From Conchocele bisecta (lineage: Eukaryota > Mollusca > Bivalvia > Lucinida > Thyasiridae), in assembly GCA_029237695.1 (NCBI GenBank), contig CM055265.1, positions 113,372,067 to 113,436,066 on the forward strand: a stretch of 64,000 nt of DNA. Reading direction: 5' to 3'. The notes under the pieces are model-generated. The model was given only the letters and a program-made list of their open reading frames with translations. It searched no databases and had not been told where the DNA came from. Positions 53,401 through 62,668 of this stretch are shown in pieces (positions within the stretch are counted from its first letter, which is position 1; every line of letters starts with the position of its first letter). A program made the translations under genes and the position numbers.

Positions 53401-53614
53401 TCTGGATCTACGCTGGTTGCAAAACCCAAAAGCTCCAGTCACAGCCACTTATGACTTGAGCTGTTGCTTGTACGTTAAATTTTTTCAGGCAAACGATGAA
53501 TGGAAGGCCGTAATTACTGACGGCAGACAACGAAACAAGATTGTACGTGTCGATCATTCGTCCGTGGAGCAGGCACTACTGAAATGTCTGAAGGCATCCA
53601 ACAGAAACCACTGA
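35298..53614 (+). CDS. SETX: Senataxin-like (Sen1/SETX family) SF1 helicase, 3' exons of the gene
   Basis: Eight visible exons: 35298-35477, 36771-36878, 38041-38210, 41801-41893, about 48154-48283, 50517-50624, 52395-52482 and 53489-53614. Joined in order they carry SF1 motif II VIIDEATQ, motif III ILVGDPEQLPPTV, motif IV-type YRMDADI, motif V TVDGFQGRE and motif VI LNVSLTRAKY. Sen1-family enzymes unwind RNA-DNA hybrids and act in transcription termination and R-loop removal in the nucleus. The order of motifs and flanks (NNYIYDGKLKT, IIAPYNKQK, ASNRNH end) fits senataxin rather than UPF1 or IGHMBP2. The Walker A exons are absent from the window or hidden in the gap. One short exon between 41893 and 48154 is not found, as the phases do not match. 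Introns are crowded with MITEs and tandem repeats. Confidence 0.85.
35564..35818. mobile_element. MITE family 1 copy
   Basis: Inverted ends as in 6612-6856, in the intron after the first SETX-like exon. Confidence 0.8.
35858..35926. repeat. Short perfect palindrome
   Basis: CTGTAGATTTGGATGAGACG is mirrored by the sequence to 35926 with the centre GGCTCGTTCTGAGCC. Possible remnant of a foldback element. Confidence 0.75.
36369..36717. mobile_element. MITE family 4 copy
   Basis: Ends CAGAGCTCCAGATAAG and CTTATCTGGAGCTCTG; the centre has an imperfect inverted TTTGAGCTGCAAAAAGC. It lies 50 nt before the second SETX-like exon. Confidence 0.8.
36771..36878 (+). CDS. SETX: SETX-like exon with rest of motif II and motif III
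   Basis: TTGACTTGCAG acceptor, CCCG|GTAATA donor; 108 nt, phase 0/0. ATQAVELDTLIPL then LVGDPEQLPPTVISP. Confidence 0.9.
36950..37640. repeat. Tandem repeat, unit about 190 bp
   Basis: Three to four copies of AAGTTTGTACAAGTTTCTTA, ATGATATAACTTTAATATTA, GCTTCAATATTTGGACACTT and ACACACTCATGC. A single copy of the same family lies at 49195-49340. Confidence 0.75.
37768..38028. mobile_element. MITE family 1 copy abutting an exon
   Basis: Complete inverted ends; its right end supplies most of the pyrimidine-rich stretch before the acceptor at 38040. Confidence 0.75.
38041..38210 (+). CDS. SETX: SETX-like exon with motif IV region
   Basis: TCCAATACAG acceptor, GACGA|GTAAGT donor; 170 nt, phase 0/2. 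LDTQYRMDADICSFPNN. A MITE family 1 copy ends only about 15 nt before the acceptor. Confidence 0.9.
38508..38642. mobile_element. Palindromic core of MITE family 5
   Basis: GGCCTTTTTGTGGAATTTAT is mirrored across AAGGCCAGAAGGCCTC. A second copy of the same core is at 62028-62172. Both are linked to longer flanks (38643-39800 and 61818-62027) that share AATTCCAGCACAAAAATATT. Confidence 0.8.
38643..40100. other. Intron: element flanks and three 90-bp tandem copies
   Basis: From 39835 a unit ATAATGTTGTCATAGTAAC, GTAAGTAGTAAATAGATTAC, CGTCCATCCCGGCATTCG recurs three times (to 40095). The rest holds MITE family 5 arms. No gene. Confidence 0.6.
40107..41385 (+). mobile_element. SINE interrupted by a CpG-dense insertion
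   Basis: The left SINE part has A box GTGGTCTAGGGGATATGAC and B box GTTCAATCC. The right SINE part resumes at GAGACTTTAAAC (about 41349) and CCCATCTCTATATG. Between them lie about 1.15 kb of different sequence (see the entry at 40195). Confidence 0.65.
40195..41345. other. CpG-dense block built from a small set of words
   Basis: Words such as GCGTTGTATACGTT, GTTTAAACGTATA, AAACCGTTTA, AAGCGTGTA and AACGTGTACAA recur on both strands, with several perfect palindromes (about 40966, 41033). A duplicated stretch of about 40 bp holds CCTGTTCGG and CCCGATCG (40628 and 40695). A 91-codon frame at 40552-40827 (FGPDRLEQETRLTEFINN) resembles nothing I know. Confidence 0.5.
41801..41893 (+). CDS. SETX: SETX-like exon, linker between motifs IV and V
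   Basis: TCACACACAG acceptor, CAGCGG|GTATGT donor; 93 nt, phase 2/2. SVLKRSNQMPLVPYLLYDLL. Its end phase does not fit the next visible exon, so one exon is missing. Confidence 0.8.
42012..43775. mobile_element. Non-autonomous DNA transposon with AGTGAAATYRCGATGGCT ends
   Basis: The left end is TATAGTGAAATCACGATGGC and the right end, inverted, TATACAGTGAAATTGCGATGG. Subterminal CGATGGCTC words recur at about 42119 and 42207. No transposase frame is seen; the internal ORFs are short. Confidence 0.6.
43776..44400. other. Intron, no gene recognised
   Basis: AT-rich sequence without splice-linked open frames. Confidence 0.4.
44401..44630. mobile_element. MITE family 7 (AGAATCATTTCCNNTGGAAATGATTCT)
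   Basis: The centre is GAATCATTTCCAATGGAAAT and the arms read GCTGCCAAA / TTTGGCAGC with flanks TGCTGAATT and CTTAAAAC. Other copies: 58225-58400, 59100-59295, 62325-62540. Confidence 0.8.
44631..44950. other. Intron, no gene recognised
   Basis: Nothing beyond AT-rich sequence and a short TTTATTTATTTATATA run. Confidence 0.4.
44950..48110. repeat. 33-bp minisatellite carrying splice-like signals
   Basis: Unit ATGGGTGAGCAATGAGATAT plus ATCTATGTTACAG; about 90 copies. Copies at 45400-45840 are homogeneous and in register (peptide SNEIYLCYRWV); later ones carry many single-base insertions such as doubled G or T, which look like uncorrected read errors. It lies in a SETX-like intron. Each unit has TTACAG (acceptor-like) 4 bases before GGTGAGC (donor-like). 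Confidence 0.85.
48154..48283 (+). CDS. SETX: SETX-like exon, IIAPYNKQK region
   Basis: Donor TCGAG|GTAGGC is clear. The acceptor is uncertain: an in-frame TAG lies at about 48148-48150 and weak AG sites are at 48150-48153. EAEFIVRLCICI, then VIGIIAPYNKQKALLKDML. It follows directly on the 33-bp minisatellite, whose noisy sequence may hide the true 5' end and the missing exon. Confidence 0.75.
48322..48510 (+). mobile_element. tRNA-derived SINE copy
   Basis: A box GCATGGTCTAGGGGATATGG, B box GTTCAATCC, body GGTCTGTTGGACGAGACTTT. Followed by a diverged MITE family 1 copy. Confidence 0.75.
48700..50100. other. Intron with dispersed repeats, no gene
   Basis: 49110-49500 carries a GTCGCGCC...GGCGCGAC ended element and one unit of the 190-bp repeat. 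Other parts show nothing. Confidence 0.5.
50108..50470 (+). mobile_element. SINE copy followed by a MITE family 1 copy
   Basis: SINE A/B boxes at about 50121-50175 (B box degenerate), then GTGAGTGAAGAAATAGGGTT and CAGATCAGCCTGTGCATCCG. Confidence 0.65.
50517..50624 (+). CDS. SETX: SETX-like exon with motif V
   Basis: TTGTGCAG acceptor, CATTGG|GTATGT donor; 108 nt, phase 2/2. EVSTVDGFQGREKHVIIVSC. Confidence 0.9.
50630..52380. other. Intron with dispersed repeats, no gene
   Basis: 51000-51430 has three loose units of TTGATATTTCATACATGCAT and ATCTGATGAT. 51640-51730 has GGGTTTCGAAGAAACGG and a CCGTCCGT run. 51840-52140 is a copy of the family at 58850-59050. Confidence 0.5.
52395..52482 (+). 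CDS. SETX: SETX-like exon with motif VI
   Basis: AATTTGCAG acceptor, CTCTCG|GTAAGT donor; 88 nt, phase 2/0. NRLNVSLTRAKYALYLVG; the Arg of LTRAK is the motif VI arginine finger. Confidence 0.9.
53001..53452. mobile_element. MITE family 1 copy split by a MITE family 3 insertion
   Basis: The family 3 palindrome at 53163-53386 (GGGCCATTTCACTAAACTTT to its complement) sits between the two halves of the family 1 element. Nested order: family 3 moved later. Confidence 0.8.
53489..53614 (+). CDS. SETX: SETX-like last exon
   Basis: TTTTTTCAG acceptor; 126 nt to a TGA. NDEWKAVITDGRQRNKIV, ends ASNRNH. The short tail after motif VI matches the family's C-terminal helicase end. Confidence 0.85.
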   Translation, partial: ANDEWKAVITDGRQRNKIVRVDHSSVEQALLKCLKASNRNH

Positions 53615-54140
53615 TCGCCAAGTGTGTTGCTGCGTGTGGAGTTTGTTGGTTGTGCGATTTGTACTTGAAGTAGCATTAATGGACATATGGGTGCTAGTAT
53701 ACTCCAAACTGAATTGTGGAATATTAGAGGAAATATGTACTGACTGTGGAGTTATTGGTTTATTCCACAAACATACTTGAGGGAAATATGTACTGCTGTG
53801 AAGACTGGTTTATTCCACAGACTTGAGCGGAATATGTACTGGTTGGAAACGACATAAGGTCCCTTAATGTTAATGCCCATGTTGTCGATGGTTTTATCTA
53901 CAAACAGACTTGTGGAATATGGAGAGAAATATGTACTGTGGAGTTTTATTCCACAAACAGACTTGAGGCAGTATGTACTGACTGTGGAGTATTTTATTTT
54001 TCAGCAGTAGTGTAAATGACCATGTATTCAATGCTATACTCTACAATCAGACTTGTGGAATATTGAATTTTGTATTATTCTGTCGATGGTGAAAGTATGT
54101 TTGTGATCAGGATCTACACTGATCACAGATGTTCTAAGAT
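53615..54140. repeat. SETX-like 3' flank with a degenerate tandem repeat
   Basis: From 53690 units of about 60-90 bp carry TTTATTCCACAAACAGACTT, GAGGAAATATGTACTG and GTGGAGT. The mRNA end of the gene is not obvious; no convincing AATAAA with a downstream GT-rich site. Confidence 0.5.
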
Positions 54141-54144
54141 CTGT

Positions 54145-54425
54145 AGCCTATTTCACCAAAATTGCTAAGCATACTTAAATTGCCAAGTACACTTTGAAGG
54201 AGAAATTTTCAATTTAAGGATAAATTTATTAATATTTATTATACATTTGGACTGAATTTATTACATTATCACAGCCATTTTGGCTGTAATAATTTCAGTA
54301 TAATAATTCTGCATAATTTTAATCATAAAACATATGCAGTCGTTAGTTCTTTATGAAATAATGCATTTCGGGGAAAATAAATGATTACTCCCTCAAACTA
54401 TATAATTTTGGTGAAATCAACTACT
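54145..54425. mobile_element. MITE family 6 copy
   Basis: Ends TTTCACCAAAATTG and CAATTTTGGTGAAA-like; the centre CACAGCCATTTTGGCTGTAA is palindromic. Better copy at 63308-63640. Confidence 0.75.
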
Positions 54426-54570
54426 GTTCTCTCTGTCAGACATCTGGCGGTCTATATGAATGGATGTAAAACTTACAGTCAATCAACTTTGTGACATTCT
54501 GTGCGAAAAGGACTAGCCATTGTGGTTGTTGATATGATATGCCTTTTTAAATATGAGCTAACTGATGGTA

Positions 54571-55262
54571 ATATATTCAACCATTGTATATCATTGTCCC
54601 ATGCTTGCTATATCTCGGGGGACCATTTGAGTCGATGGCTGACAATAGGAACCTTTTGTTTGTCCAACCATTGTATATCATAGTCCCATGCTTCTTGTAT
54701 CTCGGGGAGCATTTGAGTCGATGGCTGACAATAGGAACCTTTTGTTTGTCCAACTATTGTATATTATTGTCCCATGCTTGTTGTAGCTCGGGGACCATTT
54801 GGGTCAATGGCTGACAATAGGAACCTTTTGTTTGTCCAACCATTGTATATCATAGTCCCATGCTTCTTGTATCTCGGGGACCATTTGTGTCGATGGCTGA
54901 CAATAGGAACCTTTTGTTTGTCCAACCATTGTATATTATTGTCCCATGCTTGTTGTAGCTCGGGGACCATTTGGGTCAATGGCTGACAATAGAACCTTTT
55001 GTTGACAACCATTGTATATCATAGTACCATGCTTCTTGTATCTCGGGGACCATTTGTGTCGATGGCTGGACAATAGGAACCTTTTGTTTGTCCAACCATT
55101 GTATATTATTGTCCCATGCTTGTTGTAGCTCGGGGACCATTTGGGTCAATGGCTGACAATAGGAACCTTTTGTTTGTCCAACCATTGTATATCATAGTCC
55201 CATGCCTGTTGTATCTCGGGGACTATTTGGATCGATGGCTGACAATAGGAAACTTTTGTTTG
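54571..55262. repeat. Dimeric minisatellite, about 87-bp unit
   Basis: Eight units carrying GTCCAACCATTGTATATCAT, GTCCCATGCTT, CTCGGGGACCATTTG, GATGGCTGACAATAGGAACC. Alternate units differ in step (ATCATAG/CTTGTATC versus TTATTG/TTGTAGC), so the true period is about 174 bp. Chance frames cover it on both strands. Confidence 0.85.
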
Positions 55263-55281
55263 GCCAATTATTGTACAGTTT

Positions 55282-56925
55282 TTTAGCTCACCTGAGCGAA
55301 GCTCATGTGAGCTATTGTTACCGCAATGTGTCCGTCGTCCGTCGTCCGTCGTCCGTCGTCGTCCGTCGTCCGTGAACATTTTCAAACATCTTCTCCTCGG
55401 TAACCATTGGGTCTATAGTCACCAAACTTCATGGTCATGGTCCTTAGGTAGGGGGATTACAAAATTGTTAAAATGACGTCATTACGTAATCCAAGATGGC
55501 CGCCGTCTAAAAATAGCACAAATTCTTAAAAAATCTTCTCAAGAACCGCCAACTGGATTTCGACAAAACTTGGTAGCAATGATCGATGTACATTGCTCTT
55601 TCAAAGTTGTTAAAATGGTGACCCCGGGGTCAAAAATGGGCGTGGCCCGTGGGGTCAAATTGGGGTCAAATTTTATTTTTGACTGAATATGGTCATGTCA
55701 TATATCAAATTGAAGGTATCAATGAGGCGATCACTCTGGTGCATTTTCTGTCGAAATCGGATTGTTATGTCATCCAAGATGGCCACCGAAAGGTCAAAAG
55801 GTCGTTCTTTTATTAGAGATTTCAAAATTCTTCTTCACATGAACCTGCTTGGCCCATGGTAGCCAAACTTAAAAGTTATGGTCCATGGGTGAAGCCTTTT
55901 CAGATTTGTTAAAATGGAGGTCATCGCTAATCCAAGATGGCCGCCGTCTAAAAATAGCATAAATTCTTAAAAAATCTTCTTCTCATGAACCACTAGCCGG
56001 ATTTCGACGAAACTTGGTAGGAATGATCGATGTACAATGCTCTTTCAAACTTGTTAAAATGGTAACCCCGGGGTCAAAAATGGGCGTGGCCCATGGGGTC
56101 AAATTTTATTTTTGACCGAATATGGTCATGTTATATATCAAATCGAAGGTATCAATGAGGCGATCACTCTGGTACATTTTTTGTCGAAATCGGATTGTTA
56201 TGTCATCCAAGATAGCCGCCGAAATGTCAAAAGGTCGTTCTTTTATTACAGATTTAAAAATTCTTCTTCACATGAACCGCTTGGCCCATGGTAGCCAAAC
56301 TTAAAAGTTATGGTCCATGGGTGAAGCCTTTTCAGATTTGTTAAAATGGAGGTCATTGCTAATCCAAGATGGCCGCCGTCTAAAAATAGCATAAATTCTT
56401 AAAAAATCTTCTTCTCATGAACCACTGGCCGGATTTCGACTAAACTTGGTAGGAATGATCGATTTACAATGCTCTTTCAAAGTTGTGAAAATGGTGACCC
56501 CGGGGTCAAAAATGGGCATGGCCCGTGGGGTCAAATTGGGGTCAAATTTTATTTTTTACCAAATATGCTCATGCCATATATCAAATTGAAGGTAATGATG
56601 AGGCGATTGCTCTGGTGTAATATTTGTCGGAATCGGATGATTATGTCATCCATGATGGCCACCAAAAGGTCCATTTATTCAAGATTTTGAACGTCTTTTT
56701 CTCAGGAACCACATGGCCGATGCTGGCCAAACTTCATAGGAAGTTCAGATCCTTGGGTGAAGCATTTTCAGATTTGGTAAAATGAGAGTCATCGCTTAAT
56801 CCAAGATGACCGCCATCTAAAAATAGCACAATTTTTTTAAAACACATGAACTCAATGTCACATTCTCCTCTGGTGTTCATGGAGTCAGGTGAGCGAATTA
56901 GGGCCATCATGGTCCTCTTGTTTTA
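55282..56925 (+). mobile_element. Dispersed element, AGCTCACCTGAGCGAAGCTC to GGGCCATCATGGTCCTC
   Basis: The start is a hairpin (TCACCTGAGCGAAGCTCATGTGAGC), then a CGTCCGT run, then four subrepeats of about 370-450 bp (GACCCCGGGGTCAAAAATGG at about 55620, 56064, 56497). Opposite-strand relative at 13141-14088. Non-coding; long frames follow the repeat. Confidence 0.75.
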
Positions 56926-57620
56926 TGATATTTTTCTTAAAATAGCAGATACAGGCATAACATTTTCACAGAACAATCCTCGGTTCTTGCTTTCGCAATG
57001 CATGTAAAATATTCAGCAACATGTGCCATCTTTCTCACTTAAAATTGGGTCAGATCATCAGTCGTAAGATTGCTCCAAAATTAACATCGACAATCAGTTA
57101 TCCGGACAAATGAAATGTAATAATCATCTTATAACTTCTTTTCTCACCTTGAAATCATATTAATATCGCCTGTAAACCAGTGTAAACAGCATTGTGTAGT
57201 TCTTCGTAAAAATAACTATCACCCCGCACTTAGGAAAACACCGTATTTATAGAATTTATTGTATTTATAGAACAACTCTGCAATGACATAATGGGCGCAC
57301 TCGATTGAGCAAGCCCCGGCGCGTCTTTTGACGTTGTAAACAACTTGTGGACAGAGTTGGGGAATGTTTTCAACAAATTTTACTAAAATGTTTACCTTGG
57401 TGATATATTCTTCACACTGGCATGGAAACACCAAGCACCTGCATGACTTAGATGTATTCGCTGCAAAATTGGATCAAAAGAATGCGCTTAATTAACAGGT
57501 ATTTTATTTTGACCGATAAACTGATTATCCGGATGACTGACATGACCCCTGTAGCTTTTAAAATTTCTGAGCACGTACTCCATTCTCATGCTTGAAATCA
57601 AGAATCGTGATGGGTTAGCT
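56926..57620. other. Unique sequence, no gene recognised
   Basis: No supported exon or repeat. Confidence 0.4.
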
Positions 57621-57860
57621 CCACAGGTTGAAGTAACGGACCGAGGTCTATAAATACATTAAATATGCCTAAAAGCATCAACAAATGAAGAAAAAAAATA
57701 AGCTAATTCTTTTTTTTTTTTTTACTCCCTCCATATACTCCATCTATTGGAGGGAGTAAACAAAAAAAAAATATTATTTTTCTTCTTCATTTATTGATGC
57801 TTTTAGGCATATATAATATATTTATAGACCTCGGTCCGTTACTTCAACCTGTGGTTAGCT
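57620..57860. mobile_element. Palindromic MITE with poly-T centre
   Basis: CAGGTTGAAGTAACGGACCG is mirrored at about 57830-57852; the centre is TCCATATACTCCATCTATTGG between T and A runs. Confidence 0.8.
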
Positions 57861-58224
57861 CAGGGACCATACATACAGGTTAGCTCAATTTCAGCCAAAC
57901 CAATTGCTTGACTTTGAGTACGAATTTGGAGAGCGGACTCGTATAGTTTCATAAGCATGTGCCTAGGTCTTTATACACTTTCTCAGAATCAGATTGAAAT
58001 CTAATCAGTTTGCTAAGGGTAAGGCATTTACTGAATTGCGAACGGCATAGGCCCTGATCAGACAGCGAATGCGCAGGCTGATCTGGGACTATGTTGATTG
58101 TGAACGCTGTAAGCTTTCTTTAGTCAACCAGTGACCATTGTATGGTTATATTCTCAAGCTGTCTAGTATACTGTATTGGATGTACTGACCTTTTACCCCT
58201 TAGAACGTGGGAAACAATAATTGT

Positions 58225-58400
58225 TGTTTCATATCTTGTCCTTTTTCGAAATTAAATCATGGTTTGACTGCAATTTAGAATCATTTCCATTGGAAATGAT
58301 TCTAAAGTGCTGCCCAATCATGTTTTTTTCTTTCAGAAAAATGTAAAATAAAAAATAAACAGCAGACGACAGAATTTAATTCAGCATTTTAAGGGTTAAT
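58225..58400. mobile_element. MITE family 7 copy
   Basis: GAATCATTTCCATTGGAAAT centre, CAGCAGACG and TTTAATTCAGCAT flanks. Confidence 0.8.
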
Positions 58401-58464
58401 GTCGGATGGTGGTGTGCTTGTATTGCACTATCACACATCTCATGAAATAGTGCGTTTGATGTTG

Positions 58465-58825
58465 CAGTGGGACCTATCTAAACTGGACACCCTGATAACC
58501 TTGGGGTGTTCATCTTGGATAGCTTTCACTGTAATTTAAATCAAATTATAATGTATGTTCGTGATTGCAAAGCACGTGTTGTGGAGCTCTCATATACCTG
58601 AAATTCAGTGGCACCTCTCTAAACCGGACACCTTGGTGTATCTCCCAGGGTGTTTAGTTTAGAGAGGTTTCACTGTGGTGTATGTCAAATGGCAATGTAT
58701 GTTCCTGTTTGCAAAGCACATGTTGTGGACTGCTCATGTACATGGATTACAGTGTCACCTCTCTATGCCGAACACATTGGTACCTCTCCCAGGGTGTTCA
58801 GTTTAGAGAGGTTCCACTGTAGTGT
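58465..58825. repeat. Three copies of a terminus-like repeat
   Basis: GTGGCACCTCTCTAAACCGG and its inverse AGTTTAGAGAGGTTTCACTG recur in three units of about 130 bp. These look like ends of a DNA transposon left in tandem. Confidence 0.65.
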
Positions 58826-58849
58826 TAATTTACACCATCGCGTTATAGG

Positions 58850-59060
58850 AATCATGATTTGCCGGGTTTGTACGTTTTTATCTTTGGCTCTTTTGTTACC
58901 TGGGAGTTGAATTGGGTTATTACCCAGTATATAAGTAGTAAGATTATCACTGATCCTACTGCTTTTTGGAGGGGGCCAAGTTATTCAGGTGTGGCGAGGA
59001 CCTGGCATCAGATCAGGAGTATTCTGATTTAATTGCTCATAGATTTTTTATTGTAAATAT
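58850..59060. mobile_element. Dispersed repeat, GGCGAGGACCTGGCATCAGA family
   Basis: Copies at 51840-52140 and 60360-60610 (same strand) and 59885-60200 (inverted). The last two form a near-inverted pair around 60300. Confidence 0.65.
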
Positions 59061-59099
59061 CAGTTCTTGTTTTTTGTTTCTCTAGTTTATTGTTTACGT

Positions 59100-59295
59100 C
59101 TTTTAACCCTTACAATACTGAACTAAATGTTGTCATTATTTTTCATTTTTCTCATCAAAAACATAGTTTGAAAGCACTTTAGAATCATTTCCGATGGAAA
59201 TGATTCTAACGGCTGTCAAATCATGTTATTATGAGAAAGAAGACAAATACAAAACAAAAGCCGATGACAATTTTTGATTCCCGTATTCAAAGTGT
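59100..59295. mobile_element. MITE family 7 copy
   Basis: GAATCATTTCCGATGGAAAT centre. Confidence 0.8.
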
Positions 59296-59324
59296 TACAG
59301 GGACCAATCATAAAATTTGATCTG

Positions 59325-59650
59325 AAACAACAAGTCCAACAACAAGTACGGAAACTTCCAGAATCCATCTGATTGAAAGTACGTATTCTTTTATATTGTC
59401 TTTACTACGTAACAGATTTTGATGAAATATGGCGCATCAAACGCGTCTTGGTAAGCTGCATTTAGTGGTCTCTGTATTTTCGCCCAAACTTCTGTCGTTT
59501 TTGCGAAGAATCGATTTCTTCGCAAAAATGACATAAGTCTGTGCCAAAATACATGGACCACAAAATGCAGCTCATGAAGACGTGTTTTCTGCGCCAAATT
59601 TCATAAAAATCCGTTGCATATTAAGGAAAATATCAAATAATACTTACTTT
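59325..59650. mobile_element. Palindromic MITE family 8
   Basis: GATTTTGATGAAATATGGCG is mirrored at the right (GCGCCAAATTTCATAAAAAT); the centre is GCGAAGAATCGATTTCTTCGC. Second copy at 63690-64000. Confidence 0.8.
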
Positions 59651-60619
59651 GGAGTAGGCGACGTTGTTGTTGTTGTAACCACTTGATCATGCACCTTGAA
59701 ACTACACATATTGTTTTAATCATGTTCTAACGATATTATTCACACATGTTTTATATTCCTAATGTAATCCTCCCCATCTTTACAGGTGAAATATGGGATT
59801 TGATCATATTAACCCGGCCTAAAATGACCTTAGCTGTTGACCGACTGTTAAACACCATTAAATAAATATATCCTCCTTACATAGGAGTGAGTGAGTGAGT
59901 GAATAGGGTTTAACGTCCGCTTTTCTGACATAGAGGTACAAGCCTCAGGGAGTCTACACGCAGACGGGTCAACGGGGTCGAGTCCCATATCCACCTGTCC
60001 AAGGGGGGTAAATCCCAACTTCAGAACTCAATATTTACAATCAAAATATATATTCAGTCCTGAAATTAGAACAACCTGATCTGGTGCCAGGCCCTCGCCA
60101 CACCAGCATCATTTATCCCATCCCCTAAAAGTAATAGGATTAGCACTAATCTTACTTTTATATATGGGGCATAGCCCGACTCAACTCTCACATACAAGAA
60201 AGCCAAAAATGTACATGAGGGCCAAATCCGGTATAGTGGGTTCCGGAAAGTATGAACCCAATCGTTAAGCCAGTTTAGTCGCCTTTTACGACAAGCAATG
60301 GCTACTGCAGCACTATTCTCAGGATCAGTTGATCCCGCCCCGGTGCCTGCACGGGGCTCCTTACATAGGAATCACGATTTACCTGGTTTGGCCCTCAGGT
60401 ACGTTTTTATCTTCGGCTCTTTTGTTATCTGGGAGTTAAATTGGGTTATTGCCCTTTATAAACGTAGTAAGATTATTACTGATCCTACTGCTTTTTGGAG
60501 GGGGCCAAGTGATTCTGGTGTGGCGAGAACCTGGCATCAGATCAAGATTATTTTGATTTCAGGGCTGAATATATATTTTTTTTATTGTAAATATTCAGTT
60601 CTGAAAATCATTTTGTGAA

Positions 60620-61810
60620 GATTGAATTAGTTGCAAAATGAATATATCAAAATCCATTCCAGTTACTTAGGGGTGAAAGGGTTAATTCACTTTGTTTCTA
60701 TAAAGTATCATGTATGAGCTGATTATCTGGAAATAATGCCCTGGTGATTAGTCCTACCACTAAACAAACTTGGTTCGCTATGTATTCTCACTCATTTGTT
60801 TTGCGTATGGATCCAATCACTTGCTCATTATTTCACGATAATCAGCTGTCTTAGTTATATAAATGGTATATAATTAACCATTTCAACCCTAAATATAACT
60901 GGAATGGACTGCAATGCAATATTTTAATCTGACCACTCCAGTTGTCACAAAATGATTTTCAGGCTAGTCCATTAATAAAATGGGGGGGGGGTGTTTCTAA
61001 AAAAAAAGTATGACAATTACTTGCAAAGCGAGCCGGCTCATCTAGATCAACCACCCCTATAGAGGTATGTAGTGTTTAAAGTGTTATTACACTTTTTATA
61101 CACATTAAATTTGTGGACTGGGGGGCCATTTCAATAAGCTTCATTTTTACGAAAGTACATGGTGTCGGCTCGGTCTTTTGTGGATTCGGTGAGTATGTAA
61201 TTTTCGACACACAGGTGCAGCCTGTCAATCAATCAATCAATCAATTGGTTGTCTTGTTAGCACAACTGGTAATGAGCATGTTTCTCAACATTGCTGCCCA
61301 GGTTCGACCCTCAACCAGAGCAGGATGTGAGATGGTATGTTGGTCGCCATATCAGACAAGTGGGGTTTCTGCTAGTACTCTAGGGCCGTTTCACTAAACT
61401 TTGTACGACTAAAATGTTTGTAAGTGCAAACTTATGATTGTAGTTGTATAAGTGACCCTTTGTTTGTAGTCGTTGTAAATACAAGTTTAATCAATCAATC
61501 AGTCCTATGTAATCCTGATCATGTGACAACTTGTTGTATCTGCTTGTATGTGAAACATTCAGTAAGTTATGCAGTTTTAACCCTTTCATCCCTAAGTTAC
61601 TGGAATGGATTTTGATATGTTAATTTTGCAACCAATCCTACCATCACAATATGATTTTCAGACTAGTCCATTTATGAAAAGGGGATGTTATGGCAAGAAT
61701 AAAGTGTCACAAATATTCTCATGTTTTCATCAAATTTAATTGTTTTTTGAGTGTCATTTCAGTGCCTTGCACAACAAGAAGTTGTCTCTGAGATAATATT
61801 TTGCATGAAC
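60620..61810. other. No gene; SINE-like and MITE fragments
   Basis: 61240-61320 has a B box GGTTCGACCC, and 61382-61435 a fragment of MITE family 3. A (CAAT)n run is at 61228-61243. Confidence 0.5.
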
Positions 61811-61817
61811 AGATTAT

Positions 61818-62175
61818 AATTCCAGCACAAAAATATTTACACAATTCCCTAACATTTGATTGGTCCGTTGCAAGTCTCCGTCCAAAATTTATATGCCAGT
61901 AAACTCCATGCCGAACTACTTTCCGTAACCGTCAGGCGCAGTTAAAATAATTCTTAAGAAAACGGAAAATAAACACATTTTCTTGATGAATTTATTTCGA
62001 ATGCTGGAATTATAAGGAATGAATGGCCTTTTTGTGGAATTTATCGGGGACATAAACTTGGAAAAGTCGCGGGAATACTGGACGAGGCCTTCCGGCCTTC
62101 GTCCAGTATTCCCGCGACTTTTCCAAGTTTATACCCCGATAAATTCCACAAAAAGGCCATTCATTCCTATAATGA
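61818..62175. mobile_element. MITE family 5 copy
   Basis: Left flank ATTCCAGCACAAAAATATTT, then the core palindrome GGCCTTTTTGTGGAATTTAT mirrored across GGCCTTCCGGCC. Confidence 0.8.
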
Positions 62176-62324
62176 ATTCAAATGATTTTGTATCCTAATA
62201 TAACATCAAATATCATCATCCAATTATGTGTGTCATCTCTGATAATCATGTATGTTACCAATTAGAGTCTCGGTGACTGAATGTCAAATTACAAATATTG
62301 TACATGATTCGTACCCCTGCAATG

Positions 62325-62540
62325 CTGAATGAAATTTGTCGTCTGCTGTTTATCTCTAATTTGCCATTTTTCTCATCAAAAACACTGTCTGGCATCGCTG
62401 TAGAATCATTTCTGATTTAAATGATTCTAAGGTGCTGCCAAACCACGTTTTTGATGAGAAAAATGAAAAATGAAAATGAACAGCAGGGGGGGGGGGGGGG
62501 GGGACCGACAATTTTTGGTTCTGCCTTTTAAGGGTTAAAT
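62325..62540. mobile_element. MITE family 7 copy with poly-G
   Basis: GAATCATTTCTGATTTAAAT centre; a run of 17 G at about 62487-62503 interrupts the right flank. Confidence 0.75.
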
Positions 62541-62668
62541 GGTTGTTATTATATGTGAATCACCTCAACAAAAAAGGGTTTATTTTATTGAGATTGCCAT
62601 CAGTGTCGGCCCAGTTTTTCGCGCAATCTGATCAGTACGGAGCTCCGCAGGGGACATGGACTTTTTTT

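Noticed and set aside
56112..56690. ORFs with VIYQIEGI / MLFQSCENGDPG peptides
   Set aside because: The same peptides arise at each subrepeat of the dispersed element at 55282-56925 and at 13141-14088, on either strand.
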